A stretch of DNA of 64,000 nucleotides, taken from NCBI GenBank assembly GCA_017650105.1, contig JAGCFO010000005.1, forward strand, positions 62,001 through 126,000, in the 5' to 3' direction. Positions 9,373 to 17,963 of the stretch are shown in pieces (the first letter of the stretch is position 1; each line of letters begins with the position of its first letter). The notes under the pieces are model-generated. The model searched no databases, was not told where the DNA came from, and saw nothing but the letters and a program-made list of their open reading frames with translations. The position numbers and the translations under genes are program-made. The stretch is from Bacteroidaceae bacterium (lineage in GTDB: Bacteria; Bacteroidota; Bacteroidia; Bacteroidales; Bacteroidaceae).

Positions 9373-10308
9373 CTAAGAGGATGAGGGGGATGAGGAGGAA
9401 GGATCGGCTACGCCCCCACCCCGTTGCTGCATCAGGCGGAACACTCGCTGGTAGGCATCGTCGTGTCCCAAGCGCAATTCGCAAACAGCCAGTTGCTGCA
9501 GGGCATAGTCGCGGTCGGCTGCAGAAAGTGGATGTTGAAGAACACTCTCATACAGGTCGCGGGCTGCATCAATGTTGCTAAGCATGAAATGGCAGTCGGC
9601 CACATTGAGGTCGGTGAACGAATCGGCGGGGCTCAGGACCTTGACGAAAGAGTATGCCTCGAGAGCTTTCTCAAAAAGAGAATGGTCGTGATAGATGTCA
9701 CCCAGAATAGCCCACGACCGGGCATTGTAAGCATCGATGTCAATCAGCCTGTTACACAGTTCAATGGCCTTTGAGAGATGTCCCGACAGAGAATAGGCAA
9801 TGCTGGTACTGTCGAGCACCTCGGGCGACAAAGGGTAAACGGCGAGACCACGCTCGGCAAAGGCGACAGCCTCGTCGAGGTGGCGTTCACGAACAAGGCT
9901 GGCAATGATGTCGCCATATACAGGAGCTACGTCTTGTGCAAGGTGGACAGCGAGTTCGTAATGACGAATCGCTCCGGAGAGATTCCCCTCGTGCAGTGCC
10001 ACATCGCCAAGGACCAAACGATAGTCGGAGGCATCGTACGAGCCATGCACAGCGTTGATGATGCGGCGGGCAAGGTCCCACTCCTCATGATAGACATGCA
10101 AGCGGGCATCGAAAACCATCAGCTCGGGGTTAGATGGGTGAAGGCGCAAAGCATAAGCGATAGCAGTGGCGGCATCCTCATCACGCTCTTCAACAATATA
10201 CTCCTCGATTATATCACACAAGTCGTTGACATCGAAAAACTGGTGTTTGCCGGTACGCAGACAATGCTCGAATTGCTGAAGGAGAAACTCAAATTCTTTA
10301 TCTTCCAC
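9373..10308 (-). CDS. Tetratricopeptide repeat protein
   Basis: About 311 residues, nearly all helical TPR-like units (for example LAVYPLSPEVLDSTSIAYS and AIELCNRLIDIDAYNARSW). There is no signal peptide or membrane segment, so it is probably a cytoplasmic scaffold. The GTG at 10308, giving MEDKEFEF, is preferred; a TTG two codons earlier is also in frame, so the start is uncertain by two residues. The C-terminus ends in a low-complexity serine tail. The gene sits 18-24 bp after glnS in a probable operon. Partners are unknown. Confidence 0.85.
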   Translation of the reverse strand: MEDKEFEFLLQQFEHCLRTGKHQFFDVNDLCDIIEEYIVEERDEDAATAIAYALRLHPSNPELMVFDARLHVYHEEWDLARRIINAVHGSYDASDYRLVLGDVALHEGNLSGAIRHYELAVHLAQDVAPVYGDIIASLVRERHLDEAVAFAERGLAVYPLSPEVLDSTSIAYSLSGHLSKAIELCNRLIDIDAYNARSWAILGDIYHDHSLFEKALEAYSFVKVLSPADSFTDLNVADCHFMLSNIDAARDLYESVLQHPLSAADRDYALQQLAVCELRLGHDDAYQRVFRLMQQRGGGVADPSSSSPSSS

Positions 10309-10332
10309 GTGCAAAAAACGGCGACAACGGTA

Positions 10333-12153
10333 TTACTTCTGCGGTGACGAAGATGGCTTAAAACTATCTTTAAGCGACACCGTGCGATTGAAAATCAGAT
10401 GTGAGGAATCACTATGAGTGTCGGTACAAAAATAGCCTATACGCTGAAACTGGAAATGATCGAGTGGCTTAGTGTTGGCAAGGAAAGGCTCGACATAGCA
10501 CCGGGCACGAACCTCCAAAGACGACGGGTTCATCATACGCTTCATAGCTTCAACTGCATCCAAGCCATCTTCTTCCCGTAATCGAGCAAGTTCATCACGT
10601 GGATTTTCAACAGACCAGAGACGGTCGTAGAGACGTACCTCGGCCTGCAAGGCATGCCGTACGCTAACCCAATGGATAGTGCCACGAACTCGTCGTCCCG
10701 ACTCAGCTTCGCCCGTTTTTGTCTGGGGTATGTACTCACAGTACACTTCCTCTACCCTGCCGTCATCACCATACTTACATCCAGTACAGGTAACAATATA
10801 GGCATTTTTGAGGCGAACATCCTGTCCCGGTGTCAGACGGAAGTACTTTTTGGGAGCCACTTCCATAAAGTCATCACGCTCTATCCAAAGTTCACGGCTG
10901 AAGGTAATTGTGTGGGAACCAGCTTCGAGATCTTCGGGATTATTGATTGCCTCAAGTTCTTCGGTTTGGTCCTCAGGATAGTTTGTAACGATAAGCTTGA
11001 TAGGATCAAGAACGGCGGACACACGAACAGCATGTCTGTTGAGATCCTCGCGGCAAGCCGACTCCATGAGTGCAATATCGTTAAGGGCATCATAAAGTGT
11101 ATAACCTATTTTATCTACAAAAAGGCGAATGGCCTCAGGGGTATAACCACGACGACGATAGCCGCATATAGTGGGCATACGGGGGTCGTCCCAACCGTCA
11201 ACAAGCTTGTTCTGAACAAGGGCAAGAAGGTTACGCTTCGAGAGAAGCGTATAGCTAAGATTGAGCTTATTAAACTCTCGCTGACGAGGACGCATGTTAT
11301 CTAAATCGCCAGGCATAACATACTGCTCAACCTTGGCACCTTTATGCATGGCTTGAATGAAAGATTCACCGCCTTGAGTAGAGGACAACTTAAGCCAATC
11401 AATAAAAAGGTCGTAAAGAGGACGATGAGGAACGAACTCAAGTGTACAGAGGGAGTGAGTGACACCCTCAAAGAAATCACTTTGTCCATGAGCAAAATCA
11501 TACATGGGATACGCTTTCCACTTCGTACCCGTACGATGATGAGGAGTGTGGACGATTCGATAAATAATAGGGTCCCGAAATAGCATATTGTTATGTGCCA
11601 TATCTATCTTGGCACGAAGCACCATCGAACCTTCTTCTAATTCACCGCTATTCATGCGTAGAAACAGAGCAAGACTTTCTTCAACTGGCCGATTGCGATA
11701 TGGACTGTCAATTCCAGGCTGGGTAGGTGTGCCCTTCTGTGAAAGGATTACTTCCTGAGGCTGTTCATCAACATAAGCCTTACCTTCTTTGATCAATTCA
11801 ACTGCAAAATCCCAAAGCTGCTGAAAGTAATCGCTGGCATAAAAAACGTTATCCCACTGGAAGCCAAGCCAACGTATATCGTCCATTATAGCATCTACAT
11901 ACTCAACGTTCTCTTTGGTGGGATTGGTATCGTCAAAACGAAGATTGCAAGTTCCTCCATAACGCTCCGCAATGCCAAAGTCCATACAAATAGCTTTTGC
12001 ATGACCTATGTGGAGATAGCCATTAGGCTCAGGCGGGAAGCGAGTTTGGATGCGTCCATCATTTTTGCCTTCAGCAAGGTCTTGCTCTACTATCTGTTCG
12101 ATGAAATTGAGACTCTTTTTGGGACTCTCAAGAGTTATGCTTTCTTCAGCCAT
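10333..12153 (-). CDS. glnS: Glutamine--tRNA ligase
   Basis: A 606-residue class I aminoacyl-tRNA synthetase that charges tRNA-Gln. The signature PPEPNGYLHIGHAKA (HIGH at 48-51) and the KMSKS-equivalent LLSKRN place it in GlnRS rather than GluRS. The C-terminal two-barrel anticodon-binding region extends to the end (EVRLYDRLW and RVRGTIHWVS). Length is near the family norm with a short N-terminal extension. Its presence means Gln-tRNA can be made directly. It appears to be the first gene of a glnS-TPR-dedA unit. Confidence 0.97.
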   Translation of the reverse strand: MAEESITLESPKKSLNFIEQIVEQDLAEGKNDGRIQTRFPPEPNGYLHIGHAKAICMDFGIAERYGGTCNLRFDDTNPTKENVEYVDAIMDDIRWLGFQWDNVFYASDYFQQLWDFAVELIKEGKAYVDEQPQEVILSQKGTPTQPGIDSPYRNRPVEESLALFLRMNSGELEEGSMVLRAKIDMAHNNMLFRDPIIYRIVHTPHHRTGTKWKAYPMYDFAHGQSDFFEGVTHSLCTLEFVPHRPLYDLFIDWLKLSSTQGGESFIQAMHKGAKVEQYVMPGDLDNMRPRQREFNKLNLSYTLLSKRNLLALVQNKLVDGWDDPRMPTICGYRRRGYTPEAIRLFVDKIGYTLYDALNDIALMESACREDLNRHAVRVSAVLDPIKLIVTNYPEDQTEELEAINNPEDLEAGSHTITFSRELWIERDDFMEVAPKKYFRLTPGQDVRLKNAYIVTCTGCKYGDDGRVEEVYCEYIPQTKTGEAESGRRVRGTIHWVSVRHALQAEVRLYDRLWSVENPRDELARLREEDGLDAVEAMKRMMNPSSLEVRARCYVEPFLANTKPLDHFQFQRIGYFCTDTHSDSSHLIFNRTVSLKDSFKPSSSPQK

Positions 12154-12410
12154 ATCCTTTTATATAACGCGTAAATGTAAAAACCATTTTTGACAAAATA
12201 GCTTTGAACGAATGAGGTAGAACGCAAGCCATTGCCAAATTGAGTGCAAAGTTATGTTTTTTTCGTCAATTATCATCGAAATAAGCATTTATTTATTTGA
12301 AAAAAAATATCTTTGCAACATTAATTGCCAAGATAAACTCTTCATGAGACCCTAAAGCTTCACATTTTTTCATAAAAATGCAAAAACATGTTGTAAGACA
12401 TAAAAAAAAG
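12154..12410. other. AT-rich intergenic region upstream of glnS
   Basis: No credible coding sequence. On the minus strand TAACTTTG (plus 12247-12254) could be the glnS -7 element, giving a leader of about 85 nt, but no matching -33 TTTG is seen. On the plus strand TATCTTTG at 12308-12315 is a possible additional -7 element reading toward the aspartokinase-like gene. Confidence 0.35.
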
Positions 12411-12442
12411 TTTGGTGCGATGAAAAAACAGCCCTACATTTG
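12411..12442 (+). promoter_or_regulatory. Promoter of short leader/sRNA unit
   Basis: TTTG at 12411-12414, a 20-bp spacer, then TACATTTG at 12435-12442. This is a good consensus. Transcription would begin near 12449 and meet a strong hairpin 45-70 nt later. Confidence 0.65.
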
Positions 12443-12448
12443 CAGCGT

Positions 12449-12526
12449 TATCCTAAAAACAATCTTTTTACCTTAAAAACTAATACCTACGATAAGGGCC
12501 TCTGTGATAGAGGCCCTTATTGTTAT
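12449..12526 (+). ncRNA. Candidate short leader RNA or sRNA
   Basis: A roughly 75-nt unit between a consensus promoter and a perfect terminator-like hairpin. The 5' part has two near-repeats, CCTAAAAAC and CCTTAAAAAC. There is no ATG in the segment. A separate promoter (12559-12589) lies after the hairpin, so this could be a free-standing small RNA or an attenuated long leader for the downstream gene. No known RNA family was recognised. Confidence 0.4.
12492..12520 (+). terminator. Perfect 12-bp hairpin, terminator or attenuator
   Basis: ATAAGGGCCTCT pairs perfectly with AGAGGCCCTTAT around the 5-nt loop GTGAT, followed by TGTTAT. The strength and position fit an intrinsic terminator or attenuator upstream of the aspartokinase-like gene. 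Confidence 0.7.
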
Positions 12527-12558
12527 AAAAAGGAAAAAAAGAAAAATGTAAGGAAAAC

Positions 12559-12589
12559 ATTGCACATTCAATGGAAAATCGTACTTTTG
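12559..12589 (+). promoter_or_regulatory. Second promoter for the aspartokinase-like gene
   Basis: ATTG, a 19-bp spacer and TACTTTTG at 12582-12589. This overlaps the in-frame ATG at 12571, so translation more likely starts at the ATG at 12622. Confidence 0.6.
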
Positions 12590-12621
12590 CATTTGAATTA
12601 CTAATCGAAACAATACATATC

Positions 12622-13908
12622 ATGAATATCAAGTCTTTTACCCTCAACCAAGCATCTTTAGCAGCCTTAACAGATATCATCGACAATGATTCGTCAATCC
12701 TTGTTGTAAGTCCAGAGTCACATCTGACACGCCTTTTTGCAGCAGCAATACGTTGTCAACTTATCGACAAAGGGAACCCTTCTTTACAATATTCGGAAAT
12801 TTGCAGCTATTTTGGTTCACTTTTTGACAATCCCGCAGCTGAACCTATCTACCGTACAGAAGTTGCTTCCATTGCCAACTATCTGGAGCAAGGAAAACTG
12901 TACCAAGTGGTATACGATTCACTTTACGACTACGTGATGGCTCGCTGCGCAGCCCTTTGTGCACAACTCGTTGCATTTAGCATTCCTACTGAAGCAGAGT
13001 TTATCGACGGTGCCGATCTTTTGGTCTGTCATGAAGAAAATAAACTGACGGTAGTAGATTGGAACGAAACAGCGAAACGCATCAAGCAACGATTCAACAT
13101 AGCAACGTCAACGATAGTGGTATCAGGAGGATATGGACGCACCTTATCCGGATACAATGTAGCTATCGGAAAAGGAGGCGCCCAACTTGTTGCCACATCC
13201 ATAGCTGTTGAACTTATAGCAAAAGAAGTAACCGTATATTCCGAAAGTGACGGCATTCAGGGAATCCCTTCAATGACTTATACCGAAGCAACACAATTCT
13301 GCAGCGTGGCTGGTAGTCCACTTGAGCCTGCAGCACTTTGGCCTGTACTCAAAGCAAACATCCCCTTACGAGTGGTAAATGTACACATGCCTAAATCTCA
13401 TGGTACTCTTATTAGTGCTCACTCAGAAGGAAAAGGAAACATTACAGGTGTGGTGAGCGAATCTGGGCTTGATCTTATTACAGTGGCTGGCACATCACTT
13501 TTGGGTACAGTGGGCATTAGTTCTGCACTCTTCGGTGCGCTAGCTCATGCTGGAATTAACATTCGGTTTATTTCACAATCTTCATCAGAGTACAGTATCA
13601 GCATTCTTATTCGTCATGACGATGCTAACAATGCACTTGATGCCATACGCGCATTAATGTCAGAGAACCATCTCCTTACTTATGACGATGTAGTTTATCA
13701 CGAGCCAGGAGTGTCTGTTATAATGGTATGTGGAGATAGAATGCAAAATGTACCAGGAGTGTCTGCCACGATCTATGATTCATTGCGACAGGCTGCCATC
13801 TCAGTCATTGCATCAGCTCAGGGTGGCGAACAACTATCTATTTCGATAATAGTTTCTGACAATGACGCACAACGTGCCGTCGATGCCATCAAAAAAGCTG
13901 TAGAATAA
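12622..13908 (+). CDS. Aspartokinase-like protein with ACT domains, catalytic motifs degenerate
   Basis: 428 residues from the ATG at 12622, chosen because a -7 element overlaps the upstream ATG at 12571. Residues about 165-265 align by eye with the second half of the aspartokinase domain: TVYSESDGI corresponds to the IWTDVDGV region, and SMTYTEATQF plus PKSHGTLIS follow as in ThrA/LysC. Two ACT-like regions occupy about 270-428 (ISQSSSEYSISILI and ISVIASAQGGEQLSISIIV), the amino-acid-sensing part. The KFGGTS nucleotide/aspartate signature expected at the N-terminus is absent (IKSFTLNQAS instead), and the GRNGSD-type motif reads GKGGAQ. It may be a non-catalytic sensor or a very divergent kinase. 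It lies 13 bp before the nuclease gene. Confidence 0.7.
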   Translation: MNIKSFTLNQASLAALTDIIDNDSSILVVSPESHLTRLFAAAIRCQLIDKGNPSLQYSEICSYFGSLFDNPAAEPIYRTEVASIANYLEQGKLYQVVYDSLYDYVMARCAALCAQLVAFSIPTEAEFIDGADLLVCHEENKLTVVDWNETAKRIKQRFNIATSTIVVSGGYGRTLSGYNVAIGKGGAQLVATSIAVELIAKEVTVYSESDGIQGIPSMTYTEATQFCSVAGSPLEPAALWPVLKANIPLRVVNVHMPKSHGTLISAHSEGKGNITGVVSESGLDLITVAGTSLLGTVGISSALFGALAHAGINIRFISQSSSEYSISILIRHDDANNALDAIRALMSENHLLTYDDVVYHEPGVSVIMVCGDRMQNVPGVSATIYDSLRQAAISVIASAQGGEQLSISIIVSDNDAQRAVDAIKKAVE

Positions 13909-13921
13909 CAGAACGCCCCAC

Positions 13922-16633
13922 ATGAAACATCTAACCTTTTTTGTGCTGGCAACAACAATTGCCATTTACTCTTTTGCACAACCGACATCTACTTATTATA
14001 GTGCTGCTAACGGGAAGAGCGACTCTGCCTTAAAAACTGCACTTTTCAATATTATAAAAGGTCATACAGTGATAAGCTACGATGGCTTGATTACAGCATA
14101 CAAAATCACAGATGTTGACGCGAATGGTAAAATTTGGGATATCTACTCCAACTATCATTTTAGCACAAGTTCTAAGTGTGGAAACTACTCTGAAGAAGGA
14201 GATTGCTATAACAGAGAACACACTGTGCCGCAAAGCTGGTTCAATAGTGCATCCCCAATGAAGTCAGATATCATCCACGTGCTACCTACCGACGGTTTTG
14301 TAAACGGTAAGCGTAGCAATTATCCCTATGGAAATGTAGGAACAGCATCGTATACTTCTGGCAATGGCAGCAAATTGGGAGCCTGCAAAGATAACGGATA
14401 TTCAGGAACCGTATTTGAACCTATCGACGAATACAAAGGCGACATAGCCCGCATCTATTTCTATATGGCAACACGATATGAGGATGAGATTAGTTCGTGG
14501 TCGGGAAATGTCTTCGGTTCAGGCAATGGATATAATAATGGCTTAAAGACATGGACAATTAATGTTCTTCTTCAATGGCACCGAAACGACCCCGTTAGCC
14601 AAAAAGAAATTGATAGGAACAACAATGTTTTTACCTTACAAAAAAATCGTAACCCTTTTGTTGACTTCCCTCGTCTCGCAGAATACATCTGGGGTGACGA
14701 CATGACGGAAGCCGTTGATTTCTCTCAACTCACTTTATACTCCAACGATGAGGCTGTTACTCAAGGAGGCAATTTCAAGATATATTATAATGGTAATGGC
14801 GGTTCATTAAGTCAAAGTTCCACCGAGGCGTCCTCTGACGGAACAGCTATTATCATCACTACTATTCCCACACGCTCCGGTTTTCTCTTCGTAGGTTGGA
14901 ACACAAGTGCTGACGGCAGTGGCATCAGCTATAGTTCAGGAGCAAGCGTTTCCCTTACAGGGAATCTGACGCTCTTTGCTCAATGGCAGCCCGACGGGAG
15001 CAGCACAGGAAATGATAATTTATTTTCCGAATGGGTACTTGTCACTGACAACTCCGAACTAATCGTTGGTGACAAGTATGTCATTACAAGCAATGTAAAT
15101 GGAATTGTTGCTGGAGATATCAGCAAAAATGTAATGTCCATCGTAAGCACAACCTTCTCAAATGACTATTCCATCATTGAGGATTTGGGAAGTGATCCAC
15201 TTATTCTCACTCTAGGAGGAAAAGAAGGAGCTTGGACTCTTTCTAACGATGATGGAGAGTTGCTAGGAACTACCGAGGTAAAGAAAGTAACTTTCGACAG
15301 CAGCACAACCACCTGGAACATCTCAATAGCAAGTGACGGCACTGCAACGATTTTTAGCACGAACAGCTCCTTTGGGAGGATTCTTTACAATGCCAACTCT
15401 CCTCGTTTTACCACCTATACTTCCAACACATATAACGAGATGTTGCTACCTCAGCTCTATCACTATGCGACTTTGACATCCGACACTCCAGCTGAAACTT
15501 TTCCTATCACAGTATTACCTTCAGAAGGGGGTTCTGTCAGTATAAATACTTACGAGGCGGCAGAGGGAGTCTCCATTTTCGTGACAGCCATACCTTCAAC
15601 AGGCTATGAATTTGACGGCTGGAAAGCCTACGCCCTCAGTGACAGTGAAATTGACATTAATGTCAATAGCAATAATATCCTTGCAGCTTCTTTCATTATG
15701 CCAGCAGAAGGCGTAACTTTAAGCGCTTCATTTATTCCTCGTCTCTCATGCAATATACAGTGGATAACTGAAGGCAACCTCTTTGCTAGCGAAACCATTT
15801 ACTCTGGCGAAACATTTGCGATGCCAACTACTGAACCTACCGCTGTGGCAGAAAACTATGTTTTCAAAGGATGGACAACAGAAGAAAGCGTAAACGAAGA
15901 TGGAATAGGTATCACATACGTAACCACACCTTATACAGTCAGTTCAGACATTACCTTCTATGCCGTCTTTGCCTTTGCGACTACGACAGAAGGAACAGGG
16001 ACAACTATTCTTCTCAATGAGGGTTTTTCTGATGCCACTAAACCAGATAACGAAGAATATCAAAACGAGAACTTTTCCCTCATTAAAGTATTCAATGCCA
16101 ACGAAGCCATAAAAATCGGTTCCTCAAGTTATTCAGGTTCTCTATCATATGTAATAAAAGCAGAAGCGGGTAGCCTTATCACTGTCTCATTGGATGTCAA
16201 ACCTTATAAGGTTAATGAGAACACACTTCTCGTATCTGTTTCAGGCAACGACGAAACGTGGACTATTATCACTAACAGCACGACAGGGTTCGAGACATTC
16301 ACCCACTCGTTCGTATCAACTGAGGATAACCCCACCATAACTCTGACAACGATAAGCTCGTCTAAACGTATCCTTGTCGACAATCTTGTAATAGCAAAGA
16401 GCAAAGCATCTGTCACATCTTTCAGTAACTTCACTTTAGTCACATCTCACAACATGCCTGGTGACGTTAATGCAGATGGAAAAGTAAATGTTTCAGATGT
16501 TACAGCTCTTGTTTCTCACATATTGGGGACTGGCTCATATGACTCAACACGCTGCGATGTTAATAATGACAGTTCTATTAATATTTCAGATATAACGGCC
16601 CTCGTAACTATTATCTTAGGGATGATTGATTAA
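13922..16633 (+). CDS. Secreted endonuclease I family protein with InlB-type repeat and dockerin
   Basis: 903 residues with a signal peptide (about 1-19). Residues about 22-265 are an endonuclease I (EndA/NucM) domain with the characteristic CYNREHTVPQSWF, containing the catalytic His100, so the protein probably degrades extracellular DNA or RNA. Around 285-352 is a Listeria-Bacteroides InlB B-repeat (GFLFVGWNTSADGSG, then LTLFAQW). Beta-rich segments follow. The C-terminal ~58 residues form a type I dockerin with two loops (DVNADGKVNVSDV and DVNNDSSINISDI). The protein is probably surface-held or part of an extracellular assembly. It is likely co-transcribed with the aspartokinase-like gene and ends at a clear terminator. 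Confidence 0.9.
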   Translation: MKHLTFFVLATTIAIYSFAQPTSTYYSAANGKSDSALKTALFNIIKGHTVISYDGLITAYKITDVDANGKIWDIYSNYHFSTSSKCGNYSEEGDCYNREHTVPQSWFNSASPMKSDIIHVLPTDGFVNGKRSNYPYGNVGTASYTSGNGSKLGACKDNGYSGTVFEPIDEYKGDIARIYFYMATRYEDEISSWSGNVFGSGNGYNNGLKTWTINVLLQWHRNDPVSQKEIDRNNNVFTLQKNRNPFVDFPRLAEYIWGDDMTEAVDFSQLTLYSNDEAVTQGGNFKIYYNGNGGSLSQSSTEASSDGTAIIITTIPTRSGFLFVGWNTSADGSGISYSSGASVSLTGNLTLFAQWQPDGSSTGNDNLFSEWVLVTDNSELIVGDKYVITSNVNGIVAGDISKNVMSIVSTTFSNDYSIIEDLGSDPLILTLGGKEGAWTLSNDDGELLGTTEVKKVTFDSSTTTWNISIASDGTATIFSTNSSFGRILYNANSPRFTTYTSNTYNEMLLPQLYHYATLTSDTPAETFPITVLPSEGGSVSINTYEAAEGVSIFVTAIPSTGYEFDGWKAYALSDSEIDINVNSNNILAASFIMPAEGVTLSASFIPRLSCNIQWITEGNLFASETIYSGETFAMPTTEPTAVAENYVFKGWTTEESVNEDGIGITYVTTPYTVSSDITFYAVFAFATTTEGTGTTILLNEGFSDATKPDNEEYQNENFSLIKVFNANEAIKIGSSSYSGSLSYVIKAEAGSLITVSLDVKPYKVNENTLLVSVSGNDETWTIITNSTTGFETFTHSFVSTEDNPTITLTTISSSKRILVDNLVIAKSKASVTSFSNFTLVTSHNMPGDVNADGKVNVSDVTALVSHILGTGSYDSTRCDVNNDSSINISDITALVTIILGMID

Positions 16634-16682
16634 CACTAAACAATCAGAATATCGAATTCATTCTTCGCTAACAAAGATAAAC

Positions 16683-16716
16683 AATGGCTCCCTTCTTTTG
16701 TTGAAAGGGAGCCATT
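16683..16716 (+). terminator. Terminator after the nuclease gene
   Basis: AATGGCTCCCTT and AAGGGAGCCATT form a 12-bp stem around a 10-nt loop. It lies between convergent genes and may also serve rpe on the other strand. Confidence 0.75.
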
Positions 16717-16803
16717 AATTGTAAATATGCTTATTGTTTTTTCTTGGGTTTTAAGACATAGTTTAAAAAAACTTTCAAAAGGAAAGGTCTTCCAGAGATA
16801 CCT

Positions 16804-17454
16804 CTACAACTCTTTTAACGTAGAAATCATCTGTGAAGGATTGGAAGCACGGAAAACTGTACTTCCAGTTACCAGCACATTAACTCCAGCTTCAATCAGA
16901 CGAGGAGCTGTTGTAAGCGTGACACCTCCATCAACCTCCACTAATGCTTGAGAACCACTTGACGCAATCAGTTCTCGTGCTTCTCGCACTTTGTCAAGGG
17001 AGTGCTCAATGAACTTTTGCCCTCCGAAGCCGGGATTTACAGTCATAACCAGCACCATATCGATGTCTTCAATGACATCTTTTAACATCGACACAGGAGT
17101 TGACGGATTGAGAGCGACACCAGCCTTCATGCCTGCTTCATGAATCTCGAAAAGCGTACGATGAAGATGCGTGCAAGCCTCGTAGTGAACCGTCATCATA
17201 TATGTGCCAAGTGCCTGAACCTGACGGACGTACCTTTCGGGTTGTACAATCATCAGATGCACATCAAGAGGCTTTGTGGAAAGTTTAGAAACTGCCTCCA
17301 AAACAGGAAAACCGAAAGAGATGTTTGGTACGAAGACACCATCCATCACATCCAAGTGAAGCCAATCGGCATTACTGCCGTTGACCATAGCAACTTCATC
17401 GGCAACATGCCCGAAGTCGGCAGCCAGCAGAGAAGGAGCAATCAATTGATTCAT
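16804..17454 (-). CDS. rpe: Ribulose-phosphate 3-epimerase
   Basis: A 216-residue cytoplasmic TIM-barrel enzyme that interconverts ribulose-5-phosphate and xylulose-5-phosphate in the pentose phosphate pathway. Metal and catalytic residues are seen in WLHLDVMDG (His33, Asp35, Asp38), DVHLMI and VEVDGGV, with the phosphate-binding MTVNPGFGGQKF. Length matches the family. A 45-codon open frame precedes it on the same strand, and tRNA-His lies further upstream. Confidence 0.96.
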   Translation of the reverse strand: MNQLIAPSLLAADFGHVADEVAMVNGSNADWLHLDVMDGVFVPNISFGFPVLEAVSKLSTKPLDVHLMIVQPERYVRQVQALGTYMMTVHYEACTHLHRTLFEIHEAGMKAGVALNPSTPVSMLKDVIEDIDMVLVMTVNPGFGGQKFIEHSLDKVREARELIASSGSQALVEVDGGVTLTTAPRLIEAGVNVLVTGSTVFRASNPSQMISTLKEL

Positions 17455-17510
17455 AAAACAGATTTCAGTTAGTAGTTAAAAAACGAGGAGCGTCAACGAA
17501 AGGAGCATAA

Positions 17511-17648
17511 TTAATTATGGGCAATGGAGAGGATATTCTGCAAAGTGGATTCCTTCGGATTGCGAGGACGCAGGGTACGCATCGACAAGCGTATCAGTTC
17601 ACGAATCTGTTCATTTGAAAGAGGAGTAGATTTTTTATCCATAGGCAT
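17511..17648 (-). CDS. Possible 45-aa hypothetical protein
   Basis: A short frame upstream of rpe on the same strand encodes MPMDKKSTPLSNEQIREL and continues with a basic, helix-prone sequence rich in Arg, Leu and Ser to IAHN at the end. Codon choice looks coding-like, but no homologue is recognised and no promoter is clear. The opposite-strand 65-codon frame over the same region looks less protein-like. An alternative start is the second Met (17642). Treat as tentative. Confidence 0.4.
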   Translation of the reverse strand: MPMDKKSTPLSNEQIRELIRLSMRTLRPRNPKESTLQNILSIAHN

Positions 17649-17714
17649 TGATTTGGTAGTTTCTATAGTAGAAACGAACGAAGTGTTGTTTTTCGTATAT
17701 CAGACAACTGTTTT

Positions 17715-17745
17715 TTTATAAAAAAATTTTTGGGCAAAAAATCCC
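17715..17745. repeat. Partial copy of the dispersed AT-rich repeat
   Basis: Contains the AAATTTTTGGGCA edge shared with the copies at 33960-34037 and 23011-23110, but lacks the TCGCGA core. Confidence 0.3.
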
Positions 17746-17756
17746 TTGAAAAAGAA

Positions 17757-17784
17757 GCAACTCTCGGATTTCTCCGAGAGTTGC
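17757..17784 (-). terminator. Terminator of tRNA-His
   Basis: GCAACTCTCGGA / TCCGAGAGTTGC is a perfect 12-bp stem with the 4-nt loop TTTC, immediately 3' of tRNA-His on the minus strand and followed by a T-rich stretch. Confidence 0.8.
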
Positions 17785-17790
17785 AACAAG

Positions 17791-17865
17791 GGTGGCAGGT
17801 GGGACTCGAACCCACGACATTCAGAACCACAATCTGACGCTCTAACCAACTGAACTACGGCCACC
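17791..17865 (-). tRNA. tRNA-His (anticodon GTG)
   Basis: The cloverleaf reads on the minus strand. The acceptor arm is GTGGCCG/CTGCCAC (one C-U mismatch), the D arm is TTCAGTTGGTTAGAG, the anticodon loop TTGTGGT contains GTG, and the T arm is GTGGGTTCGAGTCCCAC. The base before the acceptor stem is G (17865), opposite discriminator C73, as expected for the histidine-specific G-1. CCA is not encoded. Confidence 0.96.
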
Positions 17866-17906
17866 ATGTAATGCTGCTTGCGCAGGCTTTCCTCTGAAAA
17901 GCGCTG

Positions 17907-17937
17907 CAAAGATAAACAACTTTCGGCTATCTGCAAA
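17907..17937 (-). promoter_or_regulatory. Promoter of tRNA-His
   Basis: On the minus strand, TTTG (17934-17937), a 19-bp spacer, then TATCTTTG (17907-17914), about 40 bp upstream of the tRNA 5' end. Confidence 0.75.
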
Positions 17938-17963
17938 AGAAACACGAAAAAATTATTCTTTGA

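Noticed and set aside
17524..17721. A 65-codon plus-strand frame next to tRNA-His
   Set aside because: It overlaps the better minus-strand small frame, has no promoter and runs into the repeat-like AT-rich stretch.
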